Translations under genes and position numbers: made by a program
Notes under the pieces: generated by a model
What the model saw: the letters and a program-made list of their open reading frames with translations, nothing else
What the model was told of the DNA's origin: nothing
Databases searched by the model: none
Source: Streptomyces violaceusniger
GTDB taxonomy: Bacteria; Actinomycetota; Actinomycetes; Streptomycetales; Streptomycetaceae
DNA: 64,000 bases
Assembly (NCBI GenBank): GCA_005405945.1
Contig: BJHW01000001.1
Location: 8,370,001 to 8,434,000 of the forward strand
Direction: 5' to 3'
Part shown: positions 35,953 to 45,562 of the stretch, in pieces
Layout: every line of letters starts with the position of its first letter
Position numbering within the stretch: position 1 is the first letter of the stretch

Positions 35953-36843
35953 ATGGACTTCCTGCGCCCCGCCGGCTGGGAGGAGGCGCTCGCCGCGAAG
36001 GCCGAGCACCCCACCGCCGTGCCCATCGCGGGCGGCACCGATGTGATGGTCGAGATCAACTTCGATCACCGGCGGCCCGAGTATCTGCTCGACCTGACCC
36101 GCGTCGCCGAACTGGCCGAGTGGGAGGCCACCGACCGTACGGTCCGGCTGGGCGCGGGCGTCCCGTACACCCGGATCATCGAGGAGCTCCGGACCGAGCT
36201 GCCGGGGCTGGCGCTCGCCGCGCACACCGTCGGCTCACCGCAGATCCGCAACCGCGGCACCGTCGGCGGCAACCTCGGCGCCGCCTCGCCCGCCGGGGAC
36301 GCCCACCCCGCGCTGCTGGCGGCCGGGGCCGAGGTGGAGGTGGCGTCGGTGCGCGGCACCCGGCGGATTCCGGTCGAGGAGTTCTTCACCGGGGTCAAGC
36401 GCCATGCCCTGGAGCCCGATGAGCTGATCCGGGCGGTGCACATCCGACGAGCGGACGGTCCGCAGCAGTTCTCCAAGGTCGGCACGCGGAACGCCATGGT
36501 GATCGCGGTCTGCGCCTTCGCCGTCGCGCTCCATCCGCGCACCCGCACCGTGCGCACCGGCATCGGATCGGCCGCGCCCACGCCCGTACGGGCGCGTGAG
36601 GCGGAGGAGTTCCTGGGCGCGGCGCTGGAGGAGGGCGGCTTCTGGGACAGCGGCGCGCCCCTCGACCCGTCGGTCGCCCGGCGCTTCGCCGAGCTGTGCG
36701 CCGGGGCCTGCCGCCCGATCGACGACGTACGCGGTACCGCCGCCTACCGCCGCCACGCGGTGGGGGTCATGGCGCGCCGCACGCTCGGCTGGACCTGGGA
36801 TGCGTATCGCGAGGGAGAGGGGAGGGCCGCACAGTGCGCGTGA
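35953..36843 (+). CDS. Xanthine dehydrogenase FAD-binding subunit
   Basis: This 296-residue medium subunit passes electrons from the iron-sulfur centres to FAD and NAD. The FAD-binding PCMH fold is shown by PIAGGTDVMVEINFDHRRPE (about residue 24) and the family-typical TVGSPQIRNRGTVGGNLGAASPAGD (about 93). The C-terminal CO-dehydrogenase-flavoprotein domain follows. It is the first gene of a four-gene operon (FAD, 2Fe-2S, Mo, XdhC) read away from pucR. The start is ATG 35953 preceded by AAGAGAG. The stop overlaps the next start. Intact. Confidence 0.94.
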   Translation: MDFLRPAGWEEALAAKAEHPTAVPIAGGTDVMVEINFDHRRPEYLLDLTRVAELAEWEATDRTVRLGAGVPYTRIIEELRTELPGLALAAHTVGSPQIRNRGTVGGNLGAASPAGDAHPALLAAGAEVEVASVRGTRRIPVEEFFTGVKRHALEPDELIRAVHIRRADGPQQFSKVGTRNAMVIAVCAFAVALHPRTRTVRTGIGSAAPTPVRAREAEEFLGAALEEGGFWDSGAPLDPSVARRFAELCAGACRPIDDVRGTAAYRRHAVGVMARRTLGWTWDAYREGEGRAAQCA

Positions 36844-37331
36844 ACATGACGGTCAACGGGCGGCCGTACGAGGCCGATGACGTCTGGGAGGGCGAGTCCC
36901 TGCTGTACGTGCTGCGCGAGCGGCTGGGGCTTCCCGGTTCGAAGAACGCCTGTGAGCAGGGCGAATGCGGCTCCTGCACGGTCCGCCTGGACGGGGTGCC
37001 GGTGTGCGCCTGCCTGGTGGCGGCGGGGCAGGCCGAGGGCCGCGAGGTGGTCACCGTCGAAGGGCTCGCGGACCACGCCCGGCAGCGGTCCGGGCAGGTC
37101 GCCCCGCTGGCCCCCGTCCAGCAGGCGTTCATCGACGCCGGTGCCGTCCAGTGCGGCTTCTGCACCCCCGGGCTGCTGGTGGCCGCCGATGAGCTGCTGG
37201 AGCACAACCCCGACCCCTCCGACGCCGACATCCGCGAGGCGCTCTCGGGCAACCTCTGCCGCTGCACCGGCTACGAGAAGATCCTCGACGCGGTCCGGCT
37301 CGCGGCCGCCCGCAGCGGGGAGGCGGTCTGA
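36834..37331 (+). CDS. Xanthine dehydrogenase 2Fe-2S subunit
   Basis: This small subunit of about 165 residues carries two iron-sulfur clusters. The plant-type ferredoxin site is CEQGECGSCTVRLDGVPVCAC (about 40-62). The helical-domain cluster is CGFCTPG (about 105) and CRCTGYEKI (about 140). The likely start is GTG 36834 behind GAGGGAGAGGGGAGG, overlapping the stop of the FAD subunit by 10 nt, so translation is probably coupled. GTG 36840 and ATG 36846 are alternatives. It lies two nt before the molybdopterin subunit. Intact. Confidence 0.94.
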   Translation: MRVNMTVNGRPYEADDVWEGESLLYVLRERLGLPGSKNACEQGECGSCTVRLDGVPVCACLVAAGQAEGREVVTVEGLADHARQRSGQVAPLAPVQQAFIDAGAVQCGFCTPGLLVAADELLEHNPDPSDADIREALSGNLCRCTGYEKILDAVRLAAARSGEAV

Positions 37332-37333
37332 CC

Positions 37334-39730
37334 ATGGCAGCCGACCGCACCGCCAGCGCCCCCACCACCCTCACCCAGGCCACCGGCGCCACCCGGGGGA
37401 CCGTCGGCGAGTCCACCCTGCGCCCGGACGGCACCCTCAAGGTGACCGGCGAGTTCGCGTACTCATCGGATCTGTGGCACGAGGACATGCTGTGGGGCTT
37501 CACCCTCCGCAGCCCCTACGCCCACGCCGCGATCCGGTCCATCGACACCGCCGGGGCGCTCGCCCTGCCCGGCGTGTACGCCGTCATGACCCATGACGAC
37601 CTGCCCGCCGGGACCCACTACGGCCTGGAGATCCGCGACCAGCCCGTGCTCGCCGAGGACCGGGTCCGCTACCACGGCGAGCCCGTCGCGATCGTCGCAG
37701 CCGACCACCCCGAGACCGCCCGCCGCGCCGCCGCCCGGATCGCGGTGGAGTACGAGGAGCTGCCGCTGGTCGTGGACGAGGCCACCGCCACCGCGCCGGA
37801 CGCCCCGCTGCTCCACCCCGGCCGCCGGGACCACCACGCGTCCCACGTCCCGCACCCGAACATCGTGCACCGCCAGCCCATCCGGCGCGGCGATGTCGCC
37901 GCCGCCCGGGCCCGCGCCGATGTGGTGGTCCGCCGTACTTACGAGGTGGGCATGCAGGACCAGGCGTTCCTCGGCCCGGAGTCGGGGCTCGCGGTGCCCG
38001 CCGAGGACGGCGGGGTGGACCTGTACATCGCCACCCAGTGGCTGCACGTGGACCGTGACCAGCTCGCCCCGGTCCTCGGGCTGCCCGCCGAGAAGGTGCG
38101 GCTGACGCTCTCCGGCGTCGGCGGGGCGTTCGGGGCGCGCGAGGACCTGTCCATGCAGGCCCACGCCTGTCTGCTGGCGCTGCGCACCGGACGGCCCGTG
38201 AAGATCGTCTACAACCGGTACGAGTCCTTCTTCGGCCATGTCCACCGCCACCCCGCCAAGCTCACCTATGAGCACGGCGCGACCCGCGACGGCAGGCTGC
38301 TCTACGTCCAGTGCCGCATCGTCCTGGACGGCGGTGCGTACGCCTCCTCCTCGCCGGCGGTGGTCGGCAACGCCGCCTCCCTGTCCATCGGCCCCTACGT
38401 CGTCGAGAACGTGGACGTCGAGGCCGTCGCCCTCTACTCCAACAACCCGCCCTGCGGTGCGATGCGCGGCTTCGGCGCCGTCCAGGCGTGCTTCGCCTAC
38501 GAGGCGCAGATGGACGCGGTGGCGGCCGAACTCGGCCTGGACCCGGTGGAGTTCCGGCAGCGCAACGCCATGTCCCAGGGCGCCACCATGCCCACCGGGC
38601 AGGTGGTCGACTCCCCGGCCCCGGTCGCCGAGCTGCTGCGCCGTGTCAAGGCGCTGCCGATGCCGCCCGAGCGCGCCTGGGAGGCGGCGGGCGGCCCGGT
38701 GGACGTACGGGCCCTGCCGGGCGGGCTGTCCAACACCACCCACGGCGAGGCCGTGGTGCGCGGGGTGGGCTATGCGGTCGGCATCAAGAACGTCGGCTTC
38801 TCCGAGGGCTTCGACGACTACTCCACGGCCCGGATCCGGCTGGAGGTGATCGGCGGCGAGCCGGTCGCCCTCGTGCACACCGCGATGGCCGAGGTCGGCC
38901 AGGGCGGTGTCACCGTGCACGCCCAGATCGCCCGCACCGAGCTGGGCGTCGACCGGGTCACCCTCCACCCGGCCGACACCCGGGTCGGCTCGGCGGGCTC
39001 CACCTCCGCCTCCCGCCAGACGTATATGACGGGCGGCGCCGTCAAGCACACCTGCGAGGCGGTCCGGGCGGAGGTGCTGCGGCGCGGCCGCGAGCGGTTC
39101 GGCGCCGCCCACCCCGCGTGGGCGGAGACCGAACGGCTGCGGCTGGAGGACGGCAAGGTGGTCACCGACGGCGGCGAGGTGATCGGCGACCTCGCCGGGA
39201 TCCTCGGCGACGAGGCGATCGACCTGGAGCGGGAGTTCCGGCACCGGCCGACCGAGCCGTTCGATCCGCACACCGGACAGGGCTTCGGCCATGTGCAGTA
39301 CTCCTTCTGCGCCCATCGCGCGGTCGTCGAGGTGGACACCGAGCTGGGCCTGGTCAAGGTGGTCGAGCTGGCGGCCGCGCAGGACGTGGGCAAGGCGGTC
39401 AATCCGCTGTCGGTCGTCGGGCAGATCCACGGCGGTTCGACGCAGGGCCTTGGGCTCGCCGTGATGGAGGAGATCGTCGTCTCGCGGGACGGGGCGCGGG
39501 TGCGCAACCCGTCGTTCACGGACTATCTGATCCCCACCATCCTGGACACCCCGGCCATGCCGGTGGAGGTGCTGGAGCTGGCCGACGACCACGCGCCGTA
39601 CGGGCTGCGCGGCGTCGGCGAGGCGCCCACGCTCTCCTCCACCCCGGCCGTCGTCGCCGCCATCCGCGCCGCCACGGGCCTCGCCCTGAAGCGCGTGCCC
39701 GTCCGCCCGGAACATCTGACCGGCACCTGA
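37334..39730 (+). CDS. Xanthine dehydrogenase molybdenum-binding subunit
   Basis: This 798-residue large subunit oxidises hypoxanthine/xanthine to urate at a molybdopterin centre. Visible elements are the N-terminal hammerhead domain (RSPYAHAAIRSI), LSGVGGAFGAREDLSMQ and GAMRGFGAVQA (Mo-pterin contacts), AEVGQGGVTVHAQIA, and the catalytic base in RGVGEAPTLSSTP near the C-terminus. The ATG at 37334 is two nt after the iron-sulfur subunit stop. Xanthine rather than another substrate is inferred from the pucR/urate context. Intact. Confidence 0.94.
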   Translation: MAADRTASAPTTLTQATGATRGTVGESTLRPDGTLKVTGEFAYSSDLWHEDMLWGFTLRSPYAHAAIRSIDTAGALALPGVYAVMTHDDLPAGTHYGLEIRDQPVLAEDRVRYHGEPVAIVAADHPETARRAAARIAVEYEELPLVVDEATATAPDAPLLHPGRRDHHASHVPHPNIVHRQPIRRGDVAAARARADVVVRRTYEVGMQDQAFLGPESGLAVPAEDGGVDLYIATQWLHVDRDQLAPVLGLPAEKVRLTLSGVGGAFGAREDLSMQAHACLLALRTGRPVKIVYNRYESFFGHVHRHPAKLTYEHGATRDGRLLYVQCRIVLDGGAYASSSPAVVGNAASLSIGPYVVENVDVEAVALYSNNPPCGAMRGFGAVQACFAYEAQMDAVAAELGLDPVEFRQRNAMSQGATMPTGQVVDSPAPVAELLRRVKALPMPPERAWEAAGGPVDVRALPGGLSNTTHGEAVVRGVGYAVGIKNVGFSEGFDDYSTARIRLEVIGGEPVALVHTAMAEVGQGGVTVHAQIARTELGVDRVTLHPADTRVGSAGSTSASRQTYMTGGAVKHTCEAVRAEVLRRGRERFGAAHPAWAETERLRLEDGKVVTDGGEVIGDLAGILGDEAIDLEREFRHRPTEPFDPHTGQGFGHVQYSFCAHRAVVEVDTELGLVKVVELAAAQDVGKAVNPLSVVGQIHGGSTQGLGLAVMEEIVVSRDGARVRNPSFTDYLIPTILDTPAMPVEVLELADDHAPYGLRGVGEAPTLSSTPAVVAAIRAATGLALKRVPVRPEHLTGT

Positions 39731-39795
39731 GGGCAGATTTCGCGGGCCCGGGGCGTTGACGCGGTTGTACGTGGCTGCCCGAGGAGCTGATCGAC

Positions 39796-40947
39796 ATGCT
39801 GGACATCGCCGCCGAGCTGCGCCGCTGGTGCGAGGAGGGCCGGGACTTCGCCGTCGCCACCGTGGTCTCCGTGGGCGGCAGCGCGCCCCGCCAGCCCGGC
39901 GCCGCGCTCGCCGTGGACGACGAGGGCACGGCGGTCGGCAGCGTGTCCGGCGGCTGTGTCGAGGGCGCGGTGTACGAGCTGTGCCAGGAGGCGCTGCGCA
40001 CCGGCGAGAGCGTGCGGGAGACCTTCGGCTACTCCGACGAGGACGCCTTCGCGGTGGGCCTGACCTGCGGCGGGGTCATCGATGTCCTGGTCAGCCCGGT
40101 TCGCGCGGCCGACCGCGAGCTGCGTCCGGTGCTCGCCGCCGCCGCGTCCGCCGCCGACGGCGGCCGGACGACCGCGCTGGCCCGGATCGTGGACGGTCCG
40201 CCCGAGCTGCTGGGCCGCGCCCTGCTGGTCCATCCGGACGGCGGCTGGGACGGCACCCTGGGCGGCCACCCGGAGCTGGACCGTACGGCCGCCGCCGAGG
40301 CCCGTGCCCTGCTGGACGCCGGGCGCACCGCGACCGTGGAGATCGGCGCCGAGGGGAGCCGCTGCGGGCGGCCCGTCACGCTGCTCGCCGAGTCCAGCGT
40401 GCCGCCGCCGCGCATGATCGTCTTCGGGGCGGTGGACTTCGCGAGCGCGCTGGTGCGGATCGGGAAGTTCCTGAACTACCACGTCACGGTCTGCGACGCC
40501 CGTCCGGTCTTCGCGACCGGGCCGCGCTTCCCGGACGCCGACGAGGTGGTCGTCGACTGGCCGCACCGCTATCTCGACCGGACCGAGGTGGACGGCCGCA
40601 CCGTGCTGTGCGTGCTCACCCACGACCCGAAGTTCGACGTCCCGCTGCTGGAGCGGGCGCTGCGGCTGCCCGTGGCGTACGTCGGCGCGATGGGCTCCGC
40701 CCGCACCCATCGGGACCGGCTGCGGCGGCTGCGCGAGGCCGGTGTGGGCGAGCCGGAGCTGGCCCGGCTGCGCTCCCCGATCGGGCTGGACCTCGGCGCC
40801 CGTACGCCCGAGGAGACCGCGCTGTCCATCGCGGGCGAGATCGTCGCGAACCGGCGGGGCGGCAGCGGTACGCCGCTGACGGGTGCCCGGACCCCGATCC
40901 ACCACGACACCCGTGCGCCCTCGGACCGGATCGGCTCGGTCGTCTGA
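39796..40947 (+). CDS. xdhC: XdhC-type molybdenum cofactor maturation protein
   Basis: This 383-residue protein has an N-terminal XdhC/CoxI domain (VATVVSVGGSAPRQPGAALA, then GSVSGGCVEGAVYE with the conserved Cys) and a C-terminal Rossmann-like XdhC domain (RMIVFGAVDFASALVRIGK, AYVGAMGSARTHRDRL, SPIGLDLGARTPEETALSI). XdhC proteins bind the molybdenum cofactor, aid its sulfuration and insert it into xanthine dehydrogenase. It is the last gene of the xdh operon, 65 bp after the Mo subunit. Intact. Confidence 0.93.
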   Translation: MLDIAAELRRWCEEGRDFAVATVVSVGGSAPRQPGAALAVDDEGTAVGSVSGGCVEGAVYELCQEALRTGESVRETFGYSDEDAFAVGLTCGGVIDVLVSPVRAADRELRPVLAAAASAADGGRTTALARIVDGPPELLGRALLVHPDGGWDGTLGGHPELDRTAAAEARALLDAGRTATVEIGAEGSRCGRPVTLLAESSVPPPRMIVFGAVDFASALVRIGKFLNYHVTVCDARPVFATGPRFPDADEVVVDWPHRYLDRTEVDGRTVLCVLTHDPKFDVPLLERALRLPVAYVGAMGSARTHRDRLRRLREAGVGEPELARLRSPIGLDLGARTPEETALSIAGEIVANRRGGSGTPLTGARTPIHHDTRAPSDRIGSVV

Positions 40948-41064
40948 AACGCCGTTCGGTCGTCTGAAGCGCCGTCGAACGCGGTCGCCTGACACTCCGC
41001 GTACCTGAAATCGCATCAGATCACAGAAGGATCGTCTGACATAAGGCCACTCCTGAGCGGGAAA

Positions 41065-41090
41065 AACCCTCTGCCATCTGGCGGAGGGTT
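41065..41090. terminator. Stem-loop after xdh operon
   Basis: AACCCTCTGCC-ATCT-GGCGGAGGGTT forms an 11-bp stem with one mismatch in the 216-bp gap between xdhC and the cellulase gene. It is most simply the xdh operon terminator. Its place about 75 nt before the cellulase start also allows a leader structure. Confidence 0.55.
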
Positions 41091-41163
41091 CATTTGCCGG
41101 GTGCCGGTTCCTGAGTGAGAGTCAGAAACCGACCTTGGTCCTGCCGCCCCCTGGAGTGCGCAC

Positions 41164-42899
41164 GTGCGTAAGAGACGCAAGATCCTCACCGTGTCGACGG
41201 CCGTCGTGGCCGCGGCCACCCTGCCCCTGTTGATCAGCCCCGTGGTGAGCGCGGCCGTGCCGGAGGACGACGACGAGTCCTCGCGCGTGACCCGCCTGTA
41301 CGTCCCACCCGCCGACCGGGACTCCTACCGTCAGGTGGCCCGGCTCGCCTGGCGGGGCGACTTCCGTGACTCCGCCGGGCTCCTCGCCATGGTGCGGACG
41401 CCGCACGCGGTCTGGTACGGGGACGAGACCCCGGAGCAGGTCACGCGGCTGGTCCGCCGGACGACGCGGAGCGCCGACCGGCAGGGGAGGCTGCCGGTCC
41501 TCGCCCTGTACAACATCCCGGGCCGTGACTGCGGCAGCTACTCGAGCGGGGGAGCGGACGGCCTCGCCGCGTACCAGGCGTGGATCGACGCCATCGCCGA
41601 GGCCATCGGCGACCGCAAGGTGCTGATCGTCCTCGAACCCGATTCGCTGGCACTGCTGCCCTCCGACTGCGCGGACGCCTCCAACGCCGAGGAGACGGCT
41701 GTCGAGTCGCAGCAGCCCGAGCAGACGGCCGTCGAGGAGCGGCCCGCCGTCGAGGAGCAGACGGCCGTCGAGGCGTCGCCCACCGAACTGCCGCCGCTGC
41801 CCGACCCCGGCGCGTCCACGGCCCCGCCCGCCGCGTCGGCCGCCTCCGGCACCGGCCAGGAGACCGCGCAGTCCACCGATCCGCAGTCCACCGGCTCGCA
41901 GTCCACGGATCCGCAGTCCACGGGCTCGCAGTCCACCGGCTCGCAGTCCACGGATCCGCAGTCCACCGACCCGCACCCCGACGCCTCCGAACTCGTGGCG
42001 CCCACGCCCTCGGAGACCCAGGAGGGCGTCGGCCCCGAGGCCTCCGCGTCCCAGAGCCCCGGCCTCGAGCCCTCCGCCGAGCAGCCCAGCACCCTGCCCG
42101 AGCTGCCCCCGCTGCCCACTCCCGACCCCGTGACCCCCGACCCCGTGACCCCGACCCCGAGGACGCGAGCGCATCGGGCGACCTGGACACCCCGGTGGTC
42201 GAGGACCCGGAGACCGCCGCCCGCTACTCCGAGATCAACTACGCGGTCGACGCCCTCAGCGCACTCGGCAACGCGTCGGTGTACCTGGACGCGGGCCACT
42301 CCGGCTGGCACTCCGTCAGCACCATCGTGCCCCGGCTGATCAAGGCCGGGATCGACCGCGCCACCGGCTTCGCGCTCAATGTCTCCCACTACCAGACCGA
42401 CCAGGACAGCGCCTGGTACGGCCGGCTGATCTCCTCCTGCCTCGCCTACGCCGACGAGGGCGGGGACCCCGAGGACTGCGCCGAGCAGAGCTGGTCGCGG
42501 CGGCACGCCCGCCGCTGGCTGCGCGCCCACGTACCGGACGACCCGGCCCGTATGAAGCACTACGTCACCGACACCAGCCGCAACGGCCAGGGCCCCTGGG
42601 CCCCGAGGGCCGCGACGCACCAGCGCAACGACGTGCAGTCATGGTGCAACCCGCCGGGCCGGGGCCTGGGCCGGCGCCCCACCACCCGCACCGGCGAGGC
42701 GCTGCTGGACGCCGCGCTGTGGGTGAAGACGCCGGGCGAGTCGGACGGGCGCTGCCTGCGCGGCACCGACGGACCCCTGGACCCGGTGCGCGGGACCCTC
42801 AACCCCGAGGCGGGGGAGTGGTTCCCCGAGCAGGCGCTGGAGCTGGTGCGCTACGCGGACCCGGCGGTCAGCGCCTTCCGTCGGCACCACGGCCGCTGA
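41164..42899 (+). CDS. Secreted glycoside hydrolase family 6 (cellulase) with internal disordered insert
   Basis: This exported beta-1,4-glucanase/cellobiohydrolase-type enzyme is about 578 residues. A Sec signal peptide (KRRKILTVSTAVVAAATLPLLISPVVSA) is present. The GH6 motifs are LALYNIPGRDCGSYSSGG (catalytic Asp in GRDC), VLIVLEPDSLALLPSDC, VYLDAGHSGWH, THQRNDVQSWCNPPGRGLG-type and WVKTPGESDG. A Pro/Ser/Thr/Gln-rich stretch of about 170 residues containing STDPQSTGSQ repeats lies within the catalytic domain, between LLPSDCAD and ARYSEINYAVD, rather than between domains. No carbohydrate-binding module is seen. One base is missing near 42155 (GACCCCGAGGACG, expected one more C). The start at 41164 is GTG. 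Confidence 0.9.
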
Positions 42900-42909
42900 C
42901 GCCCCGCGG

Positions 42910-43799
42910 TCAGCCCGCCGGATTGTGCCGGACGAGGGCGTCGACCAGGCCGGACGCGGTGTTCGGGAAGTCCATCGGAACGATCCCGAGCCCGGTCCAG
43001 CCGTGTGCCTCGGCGCCCTCCAGGAACGATCTCACCCGCGGGTTCAGCCGGTCCGCGTTGGAGCGGGGCGGCAGCAGGGCGGCGGTGGAGACGTAGTTGA
43101 TGAACAGCTTGCCGGGCTGGGCCGCCGCCTTGCGGAACTGCGCTTCGATCTTCGGGTACTTGCCGATCGGCTCCGCCATGTAGTCGTCCTGGATGTCGAA
43201 GAGCGCGCCGTCGCCGTACCGCACCCCCGGCATGTTGTCCGAGTCGGCGAGCAGCACCACCCTGCCCGGGCCTGGCCCAGGGTGGGGAGGGTGCCGTCCA
43301 GGCGGAAGAGGGAGCGCCAGCCCTTGTCGTCCAGATAGATGTCGAAGATCCGGCGGAACTCCGCGGCGCTCTCCTCCGAGTACTCCTGCTTGACCCGCAT
43401 CAGCACGGTCTCCGACGGATGCGCGGAGAGGAAGGAGCGGCAGGCGCCGAGCACGTCGTCGAAGTTGAGGTTCTGGTAGAAGGCGCCGTGGTGGATGGGG
43501 AAGGCGTTCTCGAAGGCGCGGCAGCGGATGTCCAGGAAGCGGATGCCACTGGCCAGCTGGTCGGCGATGGTGGTGTTCTGACACTCCGTCCACGGACCGC
43601 CGAAGCGGGCGCCGGAGTCGTGGGTTCCGGGCAGGGTCAGCCGCTGGACCGGAGTGGCGTCGGCGATGGCCGACAGCCAGTCCTGGGCAGCGGTCGGCCG
43701 GGGCGGCGCGGCGGTGGCCGTCGCGGTGCCGCCGACGGCGGTGACCAGCCCCGCGGTGGAGAGCGCGGCCGCGCCTCTGAGGAACCCTCGCCGGTCCAT
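42910..43799 (-). CDS. Phosphatidylinositol-specific phospholipase C, Tat-exported
   Basis: This enzyme of about 296 residues is start-anchored at ATG 43799 with GGGAG upstream. The N-terminus MDRRGFLRGAAALSTAGLV is a twin-arginine signal. The PI-PLC X domain contains the two catalytic histidines in LTLPGTHDSGA and FPIHHGAFYQ, with DIRC between them, as in small bacterial PI-PLCs. One base is missing near 43268 (GCCCGGGCAGG, expected one more G), after TLGQAR, and the continuation VVLLADSDNMPG is in the next frame. It is convergent with the cellulase gene, 10 bp apart. Its role is probably extracellular phosphoinositide or GPI cleavage. Confidence 0.9.
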
Positions 43800-43959
43800 A
43801 CGCCACTCCCGTCGCTCGCCTGCCGGTGCCGTGCCGCATCGAAGCACAAACGGCATGGAGGGGCTACGGAAAACGGCTGAATCAGCGGTTCATCGAGGGA
43901 TTCCCCTGAACCGCCGGTCCAGCCGGAGAGGTGTGAGAGGTGCGAGAGGTGTGACGCCG

Positions 43960-45140
43960 TCAGAGCCAGTCGCGACGCTTGAAGATGAGGTACAGGCTGA
44001 CGCAGACCACCGCCATCAGCAGGATCGCGAAGGGATAGCCCAGCACCCAGTGCAGCTCGGGCATATGGGTGAAGTTCATCCCGTAGATGGTGCCGACCAG
44101 GGTGGGGGCGAACAGGATGGCCGCCCATGCGGAGATCTTCTTGACCTCCTCGTTCTGCTCGAAGCCCGCCTCGGCCAGCGCCCGCATCTCGGCGTTCTGC
44201 TGCTGGGTCACCAGGGTGGCGTTGACCGCGAGGATGTCGGTGAGGGCGGAGCGGAAGCCGTCCACGCGCTCGCTGGTGTGGGTGACGTGGTCGGCGACGT
44301 CCCGCAGATAGCGCTGGAGCTCCTCGTCGGTGCCGTACTTGTCGAAGCCCGCCATCAGCCCGTGCAACATCCCGACCAGGGGGCGGGTGGCGCGCTGGAA
44401 CTCCACCATTTCGCGGGAGAGCTCATAGATGCGCCGCGACACCTCGGGGTCGCCGCGGAAGACCTCGGTCTCGATCTCGTCGATGTCGTTCTGCACCCCC
44501 GCCACGACGGGGGCGTAGCCGTCCACGACCGCGTCGAGGATGGCGTACAGCACGGCCTCGGGGCCCAGCGCCAGCAGCTCGGGGGTGGACTCCATCCGGG
44601 CGCGCACCGCGGACAGGTCCGGCGCCGCGCCGTGCCGGACGGTGATGACGAAGTCGGGCCCACGAAGACGTGCAGCTCGCCGAAGTCCACCTCCTCGGGC
44701 GCGTCGAGATAGCGGGCGGCGCGCAGCACCACGAAGAGCGTCTCGCCGTAGCGCTCCAGCTTGGGCCGCTGGTGGGCCTCCATCGCGTCCTCGATGGCCA
44801 GCTTGTGCAGATCGAACTCCTCGGCGAGCGAGAGCAGCTCCGCCTCGCTCGGCCGGTACAGCCCGATCCACGCCATGGCGCCCGTCTCCTCGCGCAGCCG
44901 CCGGTAGGTGGCGGCGAGGGAGCCGGGGGTGCCGACCCGGCGGCCGCCCCGGTACACGGCGGCGTCCACCACGCTGCGCTCGTCGGCCTCGGACGGGGCC
45001 CCGTCGGCCGCCGCGGTCGGCGGCTCGCCGCGCGGCGGGCCCGGGGTGGGGCGGGGTGCGGCGTCGGCCCGGTTCGCCCCGGCGGGGCGGAGCCAGGGGT
45101 GGCGCTTCGTGGGACGCGGGGTGCGGCGGCGCTCGGACAT
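43960..45140 (-). CDS. corA: CorA-family magnesium/divalent cation channel
   Basis: This inner-membrane protein is about 394 residues. It has a Pro/Arg-rich, actinobacteria-typical N-terminal extension, a cytoplasmic funnel domain with long helices (GIYEL..., QQQNAEMRALAEAGFEQNEEVKKIS) and two C-terminal membrane helices (WAAILFAPTLVGTIYGMNF and LGYPFAILLMAVVCVSLYLIF) linked by the GMN selectivity motif. It ends in a basic KRRDWL tail. The frame breaks near 44658 (TCGGGCCCAC, expected one more G), after HVFVG. The start is ATG 45140 (MSERRRTPRP). It transports Mg2+ or Co2+. Confidence 0.93.
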
Positions 45141-45334
45141 AGACGGTCCTTTACGGATAGCGGGCTCGGGCTCGGACCGGTGCCACTCCTGTCGTCTCGC
45201 GTCGCGAGCACTGACCTCAGTGCAGGATATCGCCCCATATGACCGGCGTGCGCCCTGGGAAGAGCGGCGGACTGCCCGCTCGGCGCCCGGCCCTGTCCGG
45301 CGGACCACGCGGCGGAGCCGCATATCGACGCTTT

Positions 45335-45523
45335 CCCCTACCCGCCCCTTCCCGAACCATGGGGCTCCGCCCCCTGGACCCCGGACGCCCTTCGGGCGTG
45401 TCCTCAAACGCCGGACGGGCTGAAAATCAGCCTCTCCAGGGGGCACCTCCCAGCGGTAGCTGGGGGAGTTTGAGGAGCGGGGTCCGGGGCGGAGCCCCGA
45501 TTGTGGGAAGGGGCGGGTAGGGG
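45335..45523. repeat. 189-bp palindromic intergenic element (19-bp perfect arms)
   Basis: The outer arms CCCCTACCCGCCCCTTCCC (45335-45353) and GGGAAGGGGCGGGTAGGGG (45505-45523) pair perfectly. Inside, GGGGCTCCGCCCC...GGACCCC pairs with GGGGTCCGGGGCGGAGCCCC. A 21-bp word at 45440-45460 recurs inverted at 51964-51984. The element lies downstream of the LuxR-type gene and upstream of corA in a 422-bp gap with no other gene. It could act as a strong terminator and is one of three related elements in the window. Confidence 0.85.
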
Positions 45524-45562
45524 AGCAGCCCGCCGCAGGCGTCACGATCCGCCGGACACCCC

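Noticed and set aside
37463..39715. Minus-strand open frame opposite the xanthine dehydrogenase large subunit
   Set aside because: The plus-strand frame carries every family motif, and the antisense product is His/Asp/Gly-rich with no recognisable domain.
41870..41975. STDPQSTGSQ DNA repeats considered as a CRISPR-like array
   Set aside because: They are in-frame tandem codons of a protein linker with short variable units and no spacers.
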